Assembly: GCF_003994255.1 (NCBI RefSeq) | Contig: NZ_ML133858.1 | Coordinates: forward strand, 1-64,000 | DNA length: 64,000 bases | Origin: Brachybacterium paraconglomeratum | GTDB taxonomy: Bacteria; Actinomycetota; Actinomycetes; Actinomycetales; Dermabacteraceae | Reading direction: 5' to 3' | Shown: piece by piece, positions 1 through 8,977 of the stretch | Position numbering within the stretch: the first letter of the stretch is position 1 | Layout: each line of letters begins with the position of its first letter | Position numbers and translations under genes: made by a program | Notes under the pieces: model-generated | What the model saw: only the letters and a program-made list of their open reading frames with translations | Told to the model about the DNA's origin: nothing | Database searches by the model: none

Positions 1-82
1 CTGCTTCTCGCGCAGCGACCATCGCCGGCTTCCCGGCTATGACTGCCTCGATGACCTCCGCTCGAAACGACGCAGGCAACAT
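1..82 (-). CDS. Partial N-terminus of a probable transposase (cut by window edge)
   Basis: A minus-strand reading frame starts at ATG 82 behind a strong Shine-Dalgarno (AGGAGGGA, about 7 nt away) and runs off the window after 27 residues, beginning MLPASFRAEVIEAVIAGK and continuing PAMVAAREA. This resembles the first helix-turn-helix of small transposase proteins (pattern FRxEVIExVxAGKxxxxAAREx), but the family cannot be assigned from 27 residues. The sequence upstream (about 83-160) contains no other gene and includes the motif ACCGGTCGAAACCTGCCACT, which could belong to an element end. The product call is an inference. Confidence 0.4.
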   Translation of the reverse strand, partial: MLPASFRAEVIEAVIAGKPAMVAAREA

Positions 83-329
83 CAGCAACTCCCTCCTCAG
101 GAGTCGCACTCACCCGTTGAGGCGGCCTCAGTGATACCGGTCGAAACCTGCCACTCGATTCCGTCGGGGACCCGCCAGGCCGCCCCGGGCCGTCGACCCG
201 CCGCCGAGTGCCGCATCGGGACCGGCACCCGGCGGGCCGGTGCAACGGTCGGGATGCAGCATCCGGTCCTGGGGGGGATGGGGTGGCCGGTGCAGGGACG
301 GGGCGGCCGAGGCAGCGCCTGCCGGCGGC

Positions 330-1088
330 TCAGCCGAGGAGGCGGGCGACGTGCGGGGCGATCGCGCGGAACGCCTTCCCGCGGTGGGAGATCGCGTCCT
401 TCGCCTCGGCGGTGAGCTCGGCGGAGGTGAGCTCCTCCCCGTCGGGCAGGAACAGCGGGTCGTAGCCGAAGCCGCCCTCGCCCCGTCGCTCCCGCAGCAG
501 CACACCGGTCATCTCGCCGCGCTCGACGTGCTCGACGCCGTCCGGGCCGACGAGCGCCGCCGCGCACACGAAGCGGGCGCCGCGATGCGCGTCGGGCACG
601 TCGGAGAGCTGGGCGAGCAGCAGGTCGTTGTTCGCCTCGTCGTCGCCGTGACGGCCCGACCAGCGGGCCGAGAAGATGCCCGGGGCGCCGCCGAGCACGT
701 CCACGGCCAGGCCCGAGTCATCGGCGACGGCGAGCAGGCCGGTCGCCGACGCGGCGGAGCGGGCCTTCAGCAGGGCGTTCCCCTCGAAGCTCACCTCGTC
801 CTCGACCACATCGGGCAGCGCGATGCCGGCGGAGGAGATCACCTGCTCGGGAGCGAGCCCGGGCACGGCCGCGGCGAGGATCCGCTGCAGCTCGCGCAGC
901 TTCTTCGCGTTGTGGGAGGCGAGGATGACCCGCGCCCCGGCGGGGACGGAGCCTGCGGCGGCGCCGTCGGCCGACGGGCCGGCGCCACCGGGCGCGGCCT
1001 CGCCTGCCGACGGGGCGTCACCGCCGAGCACGGCACTGTCGGCCGGGGCGGATCCCCCGTCGGCCGCGGGATCGAACGCGGCGCTCAT
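330..1088 (-). CDS. rdgB: RdgB/HAM1 non-canonical purine NTP pyrophosphatase
   Basis: A 252-residue protein that hydrolyses XTP, dITP and related non-canonical purine triphosphates to monophosphates, cleaning the nucleotide pool. The first 50 residues are a low-complexity Ala/Gly/Pro extension absent from most family members. The catalytic core begins at about residue 54 with [14 protein letters not shown], the SxNxxK substrate-binding motif. It continues with [10 protein letters not shown], the acidic metal site [23 protein letters not shown] and the C-terminal [11 protein letters not shown]. The ATG overlaps the rph stop codon as ATGA, so translation is probably coupled. The rph-rdgB pairing is common in actinobacteria. 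It is the last gene of the murI-MBL-rph-rdgB run. Family and role are clear; the length of the N-terminal extension depends on the start used. Confidence 0.95.
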   Translation of the reverse strand: MSAAFDPAADGGSAPADSAVLGGDAPSAGEAAPGGAGPSADGAAAGSVPAGARVILASHNAKKLRELQRILAAAVPGLAPEQVISSAGIALPDVVEDEVSFEGNALLKARSAASATGLLAVADDSGLAVDVLGGAPGIFSARWSGRHGDDEANNDLLLAQLSDVPDAHRGARFVCAAALVGPDGVEHVERGEMTGVLLRERRGEGGFGYDPLFLPDGEELTSAELTAEAKDAISHRGKAFRAIAPHVARLLG

Positions 1089-1843
1089 GCCTGCGCGGCC
1101 AGGACGTCGCGCTGGATCTCGGCCAGCTGGGCGCAGCCAGTGGTCGCGAGGTCCAGCAGGGTGCCGAGCTCGGCGCGGTCGAAGGGGGTGCCCTCGGCGG
1201 TGCCCTGCACCTCGACGAAGCCTCCGGTGCCGGTGACCACGACGTTCATGTCGGTGTCGGCGGTGACGTCCTCGCGGTACTCGAGGTCCAGCAGCGGCCG
1301 TCCCTCGACGATGCCGACGCTGATGGCGCTGACCGTGTCGGTGAGCACCTCGGACGCGGCCGGCAGGTCGGTGTGGCGCTTCGCCCAGGAGACCGCGTCG
1401 GCGAGCGCGACGTAGGCGCCGGTGATCGCGGCGGTGCGGGTGCCTCCGTCGGCCTGGAGCACGTCGCAGTCCAGCTGGATGGTGTTCTCGCCGAGGGCGT
1501 CGAGGTCGATCACGGCGCGCAGCGAGCGGCCGATGAGGCGGGAGATCTCGTGGGTGCGCCCGCCGATCTTCCCCTTCACGCTCTCGCGCGGGGAGCGGGT
1601 GTTCGTGGCGCGGGGCAGCATCGCGTACTCGGCGGTGACCCAGCCGGAGCCGGAGCCCTTCTTCCACCGCGGCACGCCCTCGGTGAAGGAGGCGGTGCAC
1701 AGCACACGGGTGCGGCCGAACTCGATCAGTGCGCTGCCCTCGGCCTGGTCCTGCCAGCCCCGGGTGATGCGCACCTCCCGCAGCTGGTCGGGGGTGCGGC
1801 CGTCGACGCGGTCGCCGACGAAGGTCTCGGTCTGGGGGCTCAC
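1085..1843 (-). CDS. rph: Ribonuclease PH
   Basis: A 252-residue phosphorolytic 3'-to-5' exoribonuclease that trims tRNA 3' ends, expected to act as a hexamer in the cytoplasm. Characteristic stretches are [10 protein letters not shown], the basic segment [35 protein letters not shown], the acidic [17 protein letters not shown] and [21 protein letters not shown], in the usual order for an RNase PH domain 1 plus domain 2. Length is typical. An AGGAGG-like ribosome site (GAGGAGGCAGCTCCCGTG region) precedes the ATG. It lies 24 nt downstream of the MBL hydrolase gene and overlaps rdgB by 4 nt, which supports one transcript. Confidence 0.96.
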   Translation of the reverse strand: MSPQTETFVGDRVDGRTPDQLREVRITRGWQDQAEGSALIEFGRTRVLCTASFTEGVPRWKKGSGSGWVTAEYAMLPRATNTRSPRESVKGKIGGRTHEISRLIGRSLRAVIDLDALGENTIQLDCDVLQADGGTRTAAITGAYVALADAVSWAKRHTDLPAASEVLTDTVSAISVGIVEGRPLLDLEYREDVTADTDMNVVVTGTGGFVEVQGTAEGTPFDRAELGTLLDLATTGCAQLAEIQRDVLAAQA

Positions 1844-1867
1844 GGGAGCTGCCTCCTCAGGGGTGGG

Positions 1868-2650
1868 TCAGGCGGTCACCTCGAGGATATCGGCCGGGCG
1901 GACCATCGTGATCGGGCCCGAGTGGACCTCCTGCGCCTCCGCGAGCGGGATCGCCGGATCGGTCCAGGCCGGGATGTGGGTGAGCGCGAGATGGCCCACC
2001 CCGGCGCGGGCGGCGGCCTCGCCGGCGCGGCGCCCGGTCAGGTGCACGCCGGTGAAGCGGTCGTCGCGCCCTTCGATGTAGCCGGCCTCGCACAGGAACA
2101 GGTCCGCGCCGCGTGCCAGGTCGTCCAGCGCCTCGCAGGCGTCGGTGTCGCCGGAGTAGGCGAGGACGGCGTCGCCCGCGGTGATGCGGAAGCCGTAGGC
2201 CTCCACCGGGTGCAGCACGGCGCGGGTCTCGATCGAGAAGGGCCCGATCGTGAAGCGGTACCCGTCGGAGAGCGGGTGGTGCTCGAACGGGGAGCAGGTC
2301 ACGCCGTCGGGCACGTTCCCCTCGCGGCTGAGCACCGCGGAGAGCCGGTCCGGCAGCGGGGCTGGGGCGTGGATCGGCAGCTGGCCGAGGTCCGTGCGGG
2401 AGTGGTAGGCCCAGAACACCTCGAGACCGGTGAGGTCGAGGTAGTGGTCGGGGTGGAGGTGGGAGATGATCACCGCGTCGAGATCGGCGGGGTCGATCAC
2501 GCTCTGCAGCGGCCCGAAGGCGCCGGAGCCGAGGTCCATCAGCACCCGCCAGGTGCGCCCCGCCTCGTCCTCGTGCTCGAGGAGGTAGCTGGAGGCGGCG
2601 CCCTCGGGGCCGGCGAAGCTGCCGGAGCAGCCGATGACGTGGACCCTCAT
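1868..2650 (-). CDS. MBL-fold metallohydrolase (RNase Z-like)
   Basis: A 260-residue metallo-beta-lactamase fold hydrolase. The zinc-binding signature [11 protein letters not shown] sits near residue 84, followed by a later metal ligand in SGDTD and a C-terminal histidine in LALTHIPAW. The N-terminus ([20 protein letters not shown]) matches the RNase Z/cyclic phosphodiesterase-like subgroup found beside murI and rph in actinobacteria. The substrate cannot be told from sequence; tRNA 3' processing or nucleotide phosphodiester hydrolysis are possibilities. The ATG overlaps the murI stop as ATGA, so it is translationally coupled to murI. The context with rph fits RNA or nucleotide metabolism only loosely. 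Confidence 0.88.
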   Translation of the reverse strand: MRVHVIGCSGSFAGPEGAASSYLLEHEDEAGRTWRVLMDLGSGAFGPLQSVIDPADLDAVIISHLHPDHYLDLTGLEVFWAYHSRTDLGQLPIHAPAPLPDRLSAVLSREGNVPDGVTCSPFEHHPLSDGYRFTIGPFSIETRAVLHPVEAYGFRITAGDAVLAYSGDTDACEALDDLARGADLFLCEAGYIEGRDDRFTGVHLTGRRAGEAAARAGVGHLALTHIPAWTDPAIPLAEAQEVHSGPITMVRPADILEVTA

Positions 2651-3459
2651 GCGCTCACCACCGGCAGCGACCCGGTCATGTCCAGAGTGGGGCCGAGGAA
2701 TCGGCGCGAGAGCAGCGCGAACTGCTCGCTGCCGCGGCCCTCGGCGGTCTGGGAGAAGACGTGGCGCGGGGAGCGGTCGGTCTCGCGCAGGGCCTCCGCG
2801 GCGTGCAGCTGGCGGAACACGTCCAGCGCCGTCTCCTCGGCGGAGGAGACGAGGGTGACGTCCGGGCCCATCAGGTAGCTGATGGGACCGGCGAGCATCG
2901 GGTAGTGGGTGCAGCCGAGCACGAGCGTGTCCACGCCCGCCTCGCGCACGGGGGCGAGGTACTCCTCTGCCACCTCGAGCACCTCCCGCCCACTGACCAC
3001 GCCGTTCTCGACGAACTCCACGAAGCGGGGGCAGGCCTGGGTGATCAGGTCGAGCTGCGGGGCCGCGGCGAAGGCGTCCTCGTAGGCGCGGGAGGTGACG
3101 GTGCCCTGGGTGGCGATCACGCCGACCCTCCCGTTGCGCGTCGCGGCGACGGCGCGGCGCACGGCCGGCTGGATCACCTCGATGACCGGCACGTCGTAGC
3201 GTTCGCGCGCATCGCGCAGCACGGCGGCCGACGCGGTGTTGCAGGCGATCACGAGCATCTTCACGCCGTGCTCGACGAGATGGTCCATGATCTCCAGCGC
3301 GAGGGAGCGCACCTCGGCGATCGGGCGGGGGCCGTAGGGCCCGTGCTCGGTGTCGCCGATGTAGAGCAGCTCCTCCTGCGGCAGCTGATCCAGCACGGCG
3401 CGGGCGACCGTCAGGCCGCCCACCCCGGAGTCGAAGATCCCGATCGGCGCGTTGTTCAT
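2647..3459 (-). CDS. murI: Glutamate racemase
   Basis: A 270-residue cofactor-independent racemase supplying D-glutamate for peptidoglycan precursors. The two catalytic cysteines are visible: Cys73 in [10 protein letters not shown] and Cys183 in [11 protein letters not shown]. The N-terminus [16 protein letters not shown] is diagnostic. I chose ATG 3459 rather than the more upstream in-frame ATG at 3525 because the extra 22 residues are unlike the family. In addition, a -10-like hexamer (TAGCCT, 3467-3472) lies 7 nt before 3459, which suggests a leaderless mRNA. It heads a run of four overlapping or closely spaced minus-strand genes. Confidence 0.96.
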   Translation of the reverse strand: MNNAPIGIFDSGVGGLTVARAVLDQLPQEELLYIGDTEHGPYGPRPIAEVRSLALEIMDHLVEHGVKMLVIACNTASAAVLRDARERYDVPVIEVIQPAVRRAVAATRNGRVGVIATQGTVTSRAYEDAFAAAPQLDLITQACPRFVEFVENGVVSGREVLEVAEEYLAPVREAGVDTLVLGCTHYPMLAGPISYLMGPDVTLVSSAEETALDVFRQLHAAEALRETDRSPRHVFSQTAEGRGSEQFALLSRRFLGPTLDMTGSLPVVSA

Positions 3460-3466
3460 CCCGGCA

Positions 3467-3472
3467 AGGCTA
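3467..3472 (-). promoter_or_regulatory. -10 hexamer of a leaderless murI promoter
   Basis: TAGCCT matches the TANNNT -10 pattern and is followed by 7 nt and then the murI ATG at 3459, so the transcript would begin at the start codon. No Shine-Dalgarno is present. No clear -35 was found at 17-18 bp. The same arrangement recurs at many genes in this window. Confidence 0.5.
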
Positions 3473-3561
3473 GTGCGGACAGGTGTCCAGGGCAGTGACG
3501 GCGCGCTCACTGCGTGCCGTTTCACAGTTCGTCCACACCCGGCACGCGACCGGACGACCCG

Positions 3562-4197
3562 TCAGTCCAGGGCTCGCAGCAGGCTCTCCTGGAGCCAGCT
3601 CAGCAGCTCGTACACGGCGATGACGATGTCGGAGCCGACGTGCTCATCATCGCCCGAGCTCTCGGCGCCCTCGACCCGCTCGCCGATCTGCTGGAGCATC
3701 CGGACGGTGTCGAAGTCGCCGTCGCGCTGCAGGCCGAGCCGGTCGGCGAGCACGATCCGCACGTCGTTCAGGGCGCGCAGCATCGACATCGCCTCGTCCT
3801 CGTCCAGGACCACCTCGCTGTGCCCTCCCCCGGCCGCGTCGAGGATCCTCATCACGCGGCGGAGGTCGGCGAGCTTCGCGTCGGCCAGATCGCGCTGGCC
3901 CAGGCGTCGGTACTCCTCGGCGAGCGCCGGGTCCTCGGACGCGGCGGGGAACAGGCGCCGCACGGCGGAGTCCGAGGGGGTGCGGGCCTCGCGACCGGCG
4001 AACTCAGCCTCGAGCCGGCGCAGCGGGTCCTCGCTCTCGGCGGCGCGGCGCAGCGCGTCCCCGCCCTGGTCGATGCCGAGGTCCCCGCGGATCAGGTCCG
4101 CGGTCTCCTGGGCGACCTGGGCGATGATCGCCTTCTCCTCGCCGTCGAGACGGCAGGCGAGGGAGCCGTCGGGTCGACGTCGGAACGCATGCGCCAT
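3562..4197 (-). CDS. DUF2017 family protein
   Basis: A 211-residue cytoplasmic protein rich in charged residues and predicted helices, matching the actinobacterial DUF2017 family that lies directly downstream of clpS. Recognisable segments are the start MAHAFRRRPDGSLACRLD, the central RRLFPAASEDPALAEEYRRL and the C-terminal YELLSWLQESLLRALD. No catalytic motif or membrane segment is visible. Its ATG overlaps the clpS stop codon (TGATG), a fixed arrangement that suggests a shared role in ClpAP/ClpCP-linked proteolysis. That is guilt by association only; its biochemical function is unknown. Confidence 0.9.
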   Translation of the reverse strand: MAHAFRRRPDGSLACRLDGEEKAIIAQVAQETADLIRGDLGIDQGGDALRRAAESEDPLRRLEAEFAGREARTPSDSAVRRLFPAASEDPALAEEYRRLGQRDLADAKLADLRRVMRILDAAGGGHSEVVLDEDEAMSMLRALNDVRIVLADRLGLQRDGDFDTVRMLQQIGERVEGAESSGDDEHVGSDIVIAVYELLSWLQESLLRALD

Positions 4198-4520
4198 CAG
4201 CCCTCCCCCGCCTTCTCGATCGTGGACTGCAGTCCGAAGGAGTGCATGGCCTGCACGTCGGTCTCCGCCTTCTCGCGCGAGCCGCGGGAGACGATCGCGC
4301 GGCCCTCATCGTGGACCTGCATCATCAGCTGCTCGGCGACCACGCGGGAGTATCCGAAGTAGCGGCGGAAGACGAACACGACGTAGCTCATGAGGTTCAC
4401 CGGGTCGTTCCAGACCACGGTGCACCAGGGGCCCTCGGTCTCGAGCGTCGTGCGCTCCTCCGTCGCGGCATCGGTGCGGGTCCGCGTCCGCGGCTCCGCC
4501 CGCGGCAGATCGACCGGCAT
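4197..4520 (-). CDS. clpS: ATP-dependent Clp protease adaptor ClpS
   Basis: A 107-residue N-recognin adaptor that delivers N-degron substrates to the Clp AAA+ unfoldase. The core shows WCTVVWNDPVNLMSYVVFVF, containing the conserved NDP(V)N motif that contacts the unfoldase and substrate N-terminus. It is followed by the helix MMQVHDEGRAIVSRG, and the end is typical (HSFGLQSTIEKAGEG). The first 30 residues are a disordered, Arg/Thr-rich tail. Start ATG 4520 is preferred over ATG 4526 because AGGAGG is then 7 nt upstream, whereas it abuts the earlier ATG. The long extension of this frame over pncB is not coding. Confidence 0.95.
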   Translation of the reverse strand: MPVDLPRAEPRTRTRTDAATEERTTLETEGPWCTVVWNDPVNLMSYVVFVFRRYFGYSRVVAEQLMMQVHDEGRAIVSRGSREKAETDVQAMHSFGLQSTIEKAGEG

Positions 4521-4618
4521 GCACATCCCTCCTGAGTCTCGCCGCTGCCCGGGGCGCCGGGTGGGCGGCGCACCGAGTCTACGGGGCGCGCCGCCTCCCC
4601 TGCCCGCCCGCCACGCAC

Positions 4619-4624
4619 TACGGT
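4619..4624 (+). promoter_or_regulatory. -10 hexamer of a leaderless pncB promoter
   Basis: TACGGT lies exactly 7 nt before the GTG at 4632, the spacing expected if transcription starts on the start codon. There is no Shine-Dalgarno in front of this GTG or of the in-frame GTG at 4623. This decides the choice of 4632 as start. Confidence 0.5.
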
Positions 4625-4631
4625 GGACACC

Positions 4632-6011
4632 GTGACTTCCGCCCTGCTCACCGACCTCTACGAGCTGACGATGCTGGAGGCGGCCCGGGACGCGGGGACC
4701 GCCTCCCGCCGCTGCGTGTTCGAGGTGTTCACCCGCTCCCTGCCTGCCGGGCGCCGCTACGGCGTGCTCGCCGGGACGGGCCGCGTGCTCGACGCGATCG
4801 CGGACTTCCGCTTCGACGACGCGGATCTGCGCTATCTCGCCTCCACCGGCGCGCTGCGGGAGGACACCCTCGACCATCTCGCGCAGTACGAGTTCACCGG
4901 CGACGTCTTCGGGTACCAGGAGGGCGAGCTGTTCTTCCCGAACTCGCCCGTGCTGCGGATCGAGGGGACCTTCGAGAACGCGGTGCTGCTGGAGACCGTC
5001 GTGCTCTCGATCCTCAACCACGACAGCGGCGTCGCCTCGGTCGGCTCCCGCATGGTCACCGCCGCCCGGGGCCGACCCCTGATCGAGATGGGCGGGCGGC
5101 GCGTGCACGAGGACGCCGCGATCGCCGCGGCCCGCGCCGCGTACCTGGTCGGCTTCGCCTCCACCTCGAACCTCGCCGCGGGCGCGCACTACCGCATCCC
5201 CGCCGCGGGCACCTCCGCGCACGCCTTCACGCTGCTGTTCGACAGCGAGGAGGACGCCTTCCGCGCCCAGCTCACCGCCCAGGGCGCCGGCACCACCGTG
5301 CTGGTGGACACCTACGACGTGGAGTCCGCGGTGCGCACGGCGGTGGAGATCGCCGGCCCCGGGCTCGGGGCGGTGCGGCTGGACTCCGGCGACCTCGCCG
5401 CGCAGGCCGGGCGCGTGCGGGAGCTGCTGGACTCGCTCGGCGCGACCTCGACCCGCATCACCGCCACCGGCGACCTCGACGAGTACCGGGTCGAGGAGCT
5501 GAAGGGCGAGCCGTTGGACGGCTACGGGATCGGCACCCGCCTGGTGACCGGCGGCGGGCATCCCGCCCCCGGCTTCGTGTACAAGCTCGTCGAGCGCGAG
5601 GGCGCCGACGGGCAGATGCACCCGGTAAGCAAGCGGTCCCTCGACAAGGCGACCCTCGGGGCGGGCAAGGCCGCGTACCGGATGGTCGTCGGCGGGCAGG
5701 CCCGGGCGGAGCTGGTGCTCCCGGGCGAGGCGGAGGTCGCGGAGTTCGAGCGGGAGCTGACGGCGGAGCTGATCTCCGGCACGTCCAACCCCGACTGGGC
5801 GCGCACCTCGCTGCGTCCGCTGCAGGTGCCGCTGATCGAAGCCGGCGAGGACATCGCCCCGAAGCGCGCCCCCGCACGGCTCGAGGCCGCCCGCGAGCGC
5901 CACGCCGCCTCCCTCGCGGAGCTGGGCCTCGCGGCCGACGACGGGCCCGACGGCGAGATCGCGATCCCGACCCTCACCGACGGCGCGGAGGCCGCCCGCG
6001 TCCTGCGCTGA
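4632..6011 (+). CDS. pncB: Nicotinate phosphoribosyltransferase
   Basis: A 459-residue enzyme of NAD salvage that joins nicotinate and PRPP to give nicotinate mononucleotide. The N-terminus (TSALLTDLYELTMLEAARDAG) is the family signature. The phosphate/PRPP-binding strands are recognisable as VGFASTSNLAAG, the histidine segment GTSAHAFTLLF, VDTYDVESAVRTA, VRLDSGDLA and GIGTRLVTGGG. The usual catalytic histidine of the class lies in the early half. GTG 4632 is chosen over GTG 4623 from the leaderless -10 spacing. The gene is divergent from clpS and convergent with the helicase gene, so it is probably monocistronic. Confidence 0.95.
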   Translation: MTSALLTDLYELTMLEAARDAGTASRRCVFEVFTRSLPAGRRYGVLAGTGRVLDAIADFRFDDADLRYLASTGALREDTLDHLAQYEFTGDVFGYQEGELFFPNSPVLRIEGTFENAVLLETVVLSILNHDSGVASVGSRMVTAARGRPLIEMGGRRVHEDAAIAAARAAYLVGFASTSNLAAGAHYRIPAAGTSAHAFTLLFDSEEDAFRAQLTAQGAGTTVLVDTYDVESAVRTAVEIAGPGLGAVRLDSGDLAAQAGRVRELLDSLGATSTRITATGDLDEYRVEELKGEPLDGYGIGTRLVTGGGHPAPGFVYKLVEREGADGQMHPVSKRSLDKATLGAGKAAYRMVVGGQARAELVLPGEAEVAEFERELTAELISGTSNPDWARTSLRPLQVPLIEAGEDIAPKRAPARLEAARERHAASLAELGLAADDGPDGEIAIPTLTDGAEAARVLR

Positions 6012-6012
6012 C

Positions 6013-6065
6013 CCGGGCCGCCGGCGGGGCCCCGTCGTGTGCCGCGCCCGTGCCAGGCGGCCCGG
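6013..6065. terminator. Inverted repeat between convergent pncB and helicase genes
   Basis: A perfect 10-bp inverted repeat, CCGGGCCGCC at 6013-6022 and GGCGGCCCGG at 6056-6065, sits immediately after the pncB stop and just before the end of the convergent helicase gene. There is no T-tract and the loop is long (33 nt). A bidirectional terminator is an inference from position. Confidence 0.35.
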
Positions 6066-6082
6066 AGCGGCGGCAGGCGGGC

Positions 6083-7891
6083 TCAGCGGCGGCCGACGAA
6101 CCAGCCGCGCACGATCGAGATCCGCTCCTCGATCTGCTCGGCGCTGGCCTGCGCGACGGCGGGCCCGCCGCTGCGCGAGCGCAGCGTGTTGTGGACCGAG
6201 CCGTGCGGGGTGCCGGACTTCTTCGCCCACGCCGAGACCAGGGAGCTGAGCTCCTTGCGCAGGTCCATGAGGCGGCGGTGGTCGACCACGCCGGGGGTCG
6301 TCGGCTGCTGGTCCGCGCCGCTCTTCTGGCGTCGGGCCTGCTGCTGGGCCTGCTGCTGCTGGAGCACGACCCGCATCTGGTCGGCGTCCAGCAGGCCGGG
6401 GATGCCGAGGAACTCCTGCTCGTCCTCCGAGCCGATCATGCCGCCGGCGCCGTACTCGCCGCCGTCGAACAGGACCCGGTCGAAGGAGGCCTCCGACTCG
6501 AGCGCCTCGAAGCTCATCTCGACCTGGTCGCTGGCCTGCTCGGGCCGGTTGGCCTGCTCGATCAGCGACTCGTCGAGCCCGGTCTCCTCATCGCCCGTCT
6601 TCGGCCGACGGTCCAGGACGTGGTCGCGCTCTTCCTCCATCGCGGCGGCGTGCGCCATCAGGATCGGGACGGTGGGCAGGAAGACGCTCGCGGTCTCTCC
6701 GCGGGTCCGCGAGCGCACGAAGCGGCCCACGGCCTGGGCGAAGAACATCGGGGTGGAGGTCGAGGTGGCGTAGACGCCGACGGACAGGCGCGGCACGTCC
6801 ACACCCTCGGACACCATGCGCACCGCGACCATCCAGCGGTCGTCGGAGGCGGAGAAGTCCTCGATCCGCTTGCCAGCGCCCTCGTCGTCCGAGAGCACCA
6901 CGGTGGGTGCCTGCCCGGTGAGGTCGTGGAGGGTAGCGGCGTAGGAGCGGGCGGCCTTCTGGTCGGTGGCGATGACGAGCCCGCCCGCGTCGGGCACGTG
7001 GCGGCGCACCTCGGTCAGGCGCCGGTCCGCGGCCGAGAGCACGGACTGGATCCACTCCCCCTTGGGGTCCAGGGCGGTGCGCCAGGCCTGCTGGGTGATG
7101 TCCTTGGTCTCCAGCGCGCCGAGCTGGGCGGAGACCTCGTCGCCCGTCTTCGTGCGCCAGTGCATGCGCCCGGAGTAGGTCATGAAAAGCACCGGGCGCA
7201 CGACGTGATCGCGCAGCGCCTCGCCGTAGCCGTAGGTGTAGTCCGCCTTCGAGCGCGCGAAGCCCTCCGCGTCCTCCTCGTAGGTGACGAAGGGGATCTC
7301 GGAGTCGTCCGAGCGGAACGGCGTGCCGGTCAGGGCCAGGCGCCGCGTGGCGGGGTCGAAGGCCTCGCGCACCCCGTCGCCCCAGGTCCGGGAGTCGCCG
7401 GCGTGGTGGATCTCGTCGAGGATCACCAGGGTGCGGTCCGCCTCGGTGCGGGCGCGGTGCAGCGCCGGGTGCATGCCGATCTGGGCGTAGGTCACCGCGA
7501 CGCCCTGGTAGTGGCTGCCGTGCGCGCCCTGGGAGTTGGAGAAGTTCGGGTCCAGGGAGATGCCCACGCGCGCGGCGGCGTCGGCCCACTGGGTCTTCAG
7601 GTGCTCCGTCGGGGCGACGACGGTGACCCGTCGGACGGTCCCCTCGGAGAGCAGCCCCGCCGCGATCTGCAGCGCGAAGGTCGTCTTGCCGGCGCCGGGG
7701 GTCGCGACGGCCAGGAAGTCCTTCGGCGCCCGGGTGCGGTACATCTCGAGGGCCTCGGCCTGCCAGGCGCGGAGCTTGGGGACGGTGCCCCAGGCGGCGC
7801 GCTCGGGGTAGGCGACGGGGAGCGTCCTCGCCGCGGCCTCGGAGGGCTGGCGGGGGTCGCTCTGGGAGAAGAGGGAGGGAGTGGTGTTCAC
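6083..7891 (-). CDS. DEAD/DEAH-box helicase (superfamily 2)
   Basis: A 602-residue SF2 helicase. Motif I is ATPGAGKTTFALQIA (residues about 73-87 of the chosen start), motif II is LDEIHHAGD, motif III is ALTGTPFRSD, and motif VI is in AQAVGRFVRSRTRGE. The motif II variant DEIHH and the C-terminal domain with ISEQ-like charged helices match the actinobacterial helicases that sit beside DUF3039 genes. The nucleic-acid substrate is unknown; repair or RNA roles are equally possible. Start GTG 7891 is chosen because residues encoded upstream lack family similarity. The gene lies 136 nt downstream of the DUF3039 gene on the same strand. A -10-like TACGGT at 7902-7907 suggests its own promoter. Confidence 0.88.
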   Translation of the reverse strand: MNTTPSLFSQSDPRQPSEAAARTLPVAYPERAAWGTVPKLRAWQAEALEMYRTRAPKDFLAVATPGAGKTTFALQIAAGLLSEGTVRRVTVVAPTEHLKTQWADAAARVGISLDPNFSNSQGAHGSHYQGVAVTYAQIGMHPALHRARTEADRTLVILDEIHHAGDSRTWGDGVREAFDPATRRLALTGTPFRSDDSEIPFVTYEEDAEGFARSKADYTYGYGEALRDHVVRPVLFMTYSGRMHWRTKTGDEVSAQLGALETKDITQQAWRTALDPKGEWIQSVLSAADRRLTEVRRHVPDAGGLVIATDQKAARSYAATLHDLTGQAPTVVLSDDEGAGKRIEDFSASDDRWMVAVRMVSEGVDVPRLSVGVYATSTSTPMFFAQAVGRFVRSRTRGETASVFLPTVPILMAHAAAMEEERDHVLDRRPKTGDEETGLDESLIEQANRPEQASDQVEMSFEALESEASFDRVLFDGGEYGAGGMIGSEDEQEFLGIPGLLDADQMRVVLQQQQAQQQARRQKSGADQQPTTPGVVDHRRLMDLRKELSSLVSAWAKKSGTPHGSVHNTLRSRSGGPAVAQASAEQIEERISIVRGWFVGRR

Positions 7892-8027
7892 GGCGTGGAC
7901 CACCGTACCGCCGGGGACCGACGACCCGCCCACCTGCCCGATGTGAGGAAGTCCGCGGGGGCGGCGCGAGGGCGGCGCCGCCTCTCGGCGGCACCGCCCT
8001 CGCGGCGGGTTCCTGCAGGGCAGGGGC

Positions 8028-8411
8028 TCAGCGGCGACCGCCGAAGAAGCCGCGGAAGCCACCTCCGCCGCGGCCGGAGCCTCCCTTGCCTCCTGTGCCG
8101 TCGCCGCCGTCGTTCGGCTCGCGGATCCCCTCGTAGATCTCCTTGCACTCCGGGCACACCGGGTACTTCTCGGGGTCGCGGCCGGGCACCCACACCTTGC
8201 CGCACAGCGCGATCACGGGCGTGCCGCCGAGCGCGGCCTGGGTGATCTTGTCCTTGCGCACGTAGTGCGCGAACCGGTCGTGGTCGCCGTCGTCGGTGGT
8301 CTGCTCCTGCTCCTGCACCTGACGGTCCAGGACGGCGGTGGGCGCGGCTCCTGGGTCGTCGGAGTAGGGGTCCATGCGGGACGGATCGGACGTGGAGGAC
8401 ATGGAGGTCAT
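8028..8411 (-). CDS. DUF3039 family zinc-ribbon-like protein
   Basis: A 127-residue small protein. The middle part DRFAHYVRKDKITQAALGG and the following cysteine cluster VIALCGKVWVP ... YPVCPECKEIYEGI match DUF3039. The three cysteines C, CPEC could bind zinc. The C-terminus is a Gly/Arg-rich disordered tail ending FRGFFGGRR, which may bind nucleic acid. Start ATG 8411 is supported by GGGAGG five bases upstream; the longer upstream frame is not needed. The gene neighbours an SF2 helicase downstream, a conserved pairing in actinobacteria, so a joint role in nucleic-acid metabolism is likely but unproven. Confidence 0.85.
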   Translation of the reverse strand: MTSMSSTSDPSRMDPYSDDPGAAPTAVLDRQVQEQEQTTDDGDHDRFAHYVRKDKITQAALGGTPVIALCGKVWVPGRDPEKYPVCPECKEIYEGIREPNDGGDGTGGKGGSGRGGGGFRGFFGGRR

Positions 8412-8512
8412 GACAGCCTCCCTCGCTTTCTGCCTCGGTCGCGGGCGTGCTCGTCGAAGCCTAGCGGCCCCGCCTCCGCGAGGACAGGACACGGGCCTGG
8501 GAGACTGGGCCC

Positions 8513-8977
8513 ATGGATGGCGTGGCCGAGTTCTTCCGGAGGATCCCCGTCGAGATCGTGCGGGTCGGCGGCTCCGTGCCGTGGCGGACCGGCCTGCTCG
8601 GCCTCGCGCTGGTGCTCAACATCGGTTTCTTCCTGCCGCTGTCCCCGGGCGGGATCGGCCTGCCGGGGCTGGACAAGGCCGTGCACCTGCTCTTCTTCGC
8701 GGCCACCGTGTTCACCGCCGGACGGGTCCTCGCCCCCGCGCGGCGCTTCCCGATCGGCTGGGTCGTGGTGGTCGCGCTGGTCCACGCCCTGGTGGTCGAG
8801 CTCGTCCAGCACATCGCGATCCCGGGCCGCTCCGGCGACCTGGTGGACGTCCTCTTCGACGTGGTCGGCATCGCGCTCGGCCTCGGGCTGTGGGCCGGCG
8901 AGCGGATGCTGCGCCGCGCCGCCGCCGAGCGCGAGGTGGAGCCGTCGGCCCCGCCGATCGAGCAGCCGCAGCGCTGA
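8513..8977 (+). CDS. VanZ-like membrane protein
   Basis: A 154-residue membrane protein with four predicted hydrophobic segments (residues about 24-42, 56-74, 80-98 and 112-130). The pattern of the VanZ-like family is present: GLDKAVHLLFFAATVF early, then VELVQHIAIPGRSGDLVDVLFDVVGIALG, where VELVQ...R..D..D is the typical family signature. Family members include the teicoplanin-resistance protein VanZ, but most chromosomal copies have no known role, and resistance should not be inferred. A -10-like GAGACT (8501-8506) lies 6 nt before the ATG, suggesting leaderless expression. Confidence 0.85.
   Translation: MDGVAEFFRRIPVEIVRVGGSVPWRTGLLGLALVLNIGFFLPLSPGGIGLPGLDKAVHLLFFAATVFTAGRVLAPARRFPIGWVVVVALVHALVVELVQHIAIPGRSGDLVDVLFDVVGIALGLGLWAGERMLRRAAAEREVEPSAPPIEQPQR

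Noticed and set aside
4521-6230. Long minus-strand extension upstream of clpS
   Set aside because: The frame runs antisense over pncB. ClpS similarity begins only at about 4430, and a proper AGGAGG/ATG start exists at 4520.
8513-8977. Glycopeptide resistance by VanZ
   Set aside because: The VanZ-like family is mostly chromosomal and unconnected to glycopeptides; no vanHAX or vanRS genes are nearby.
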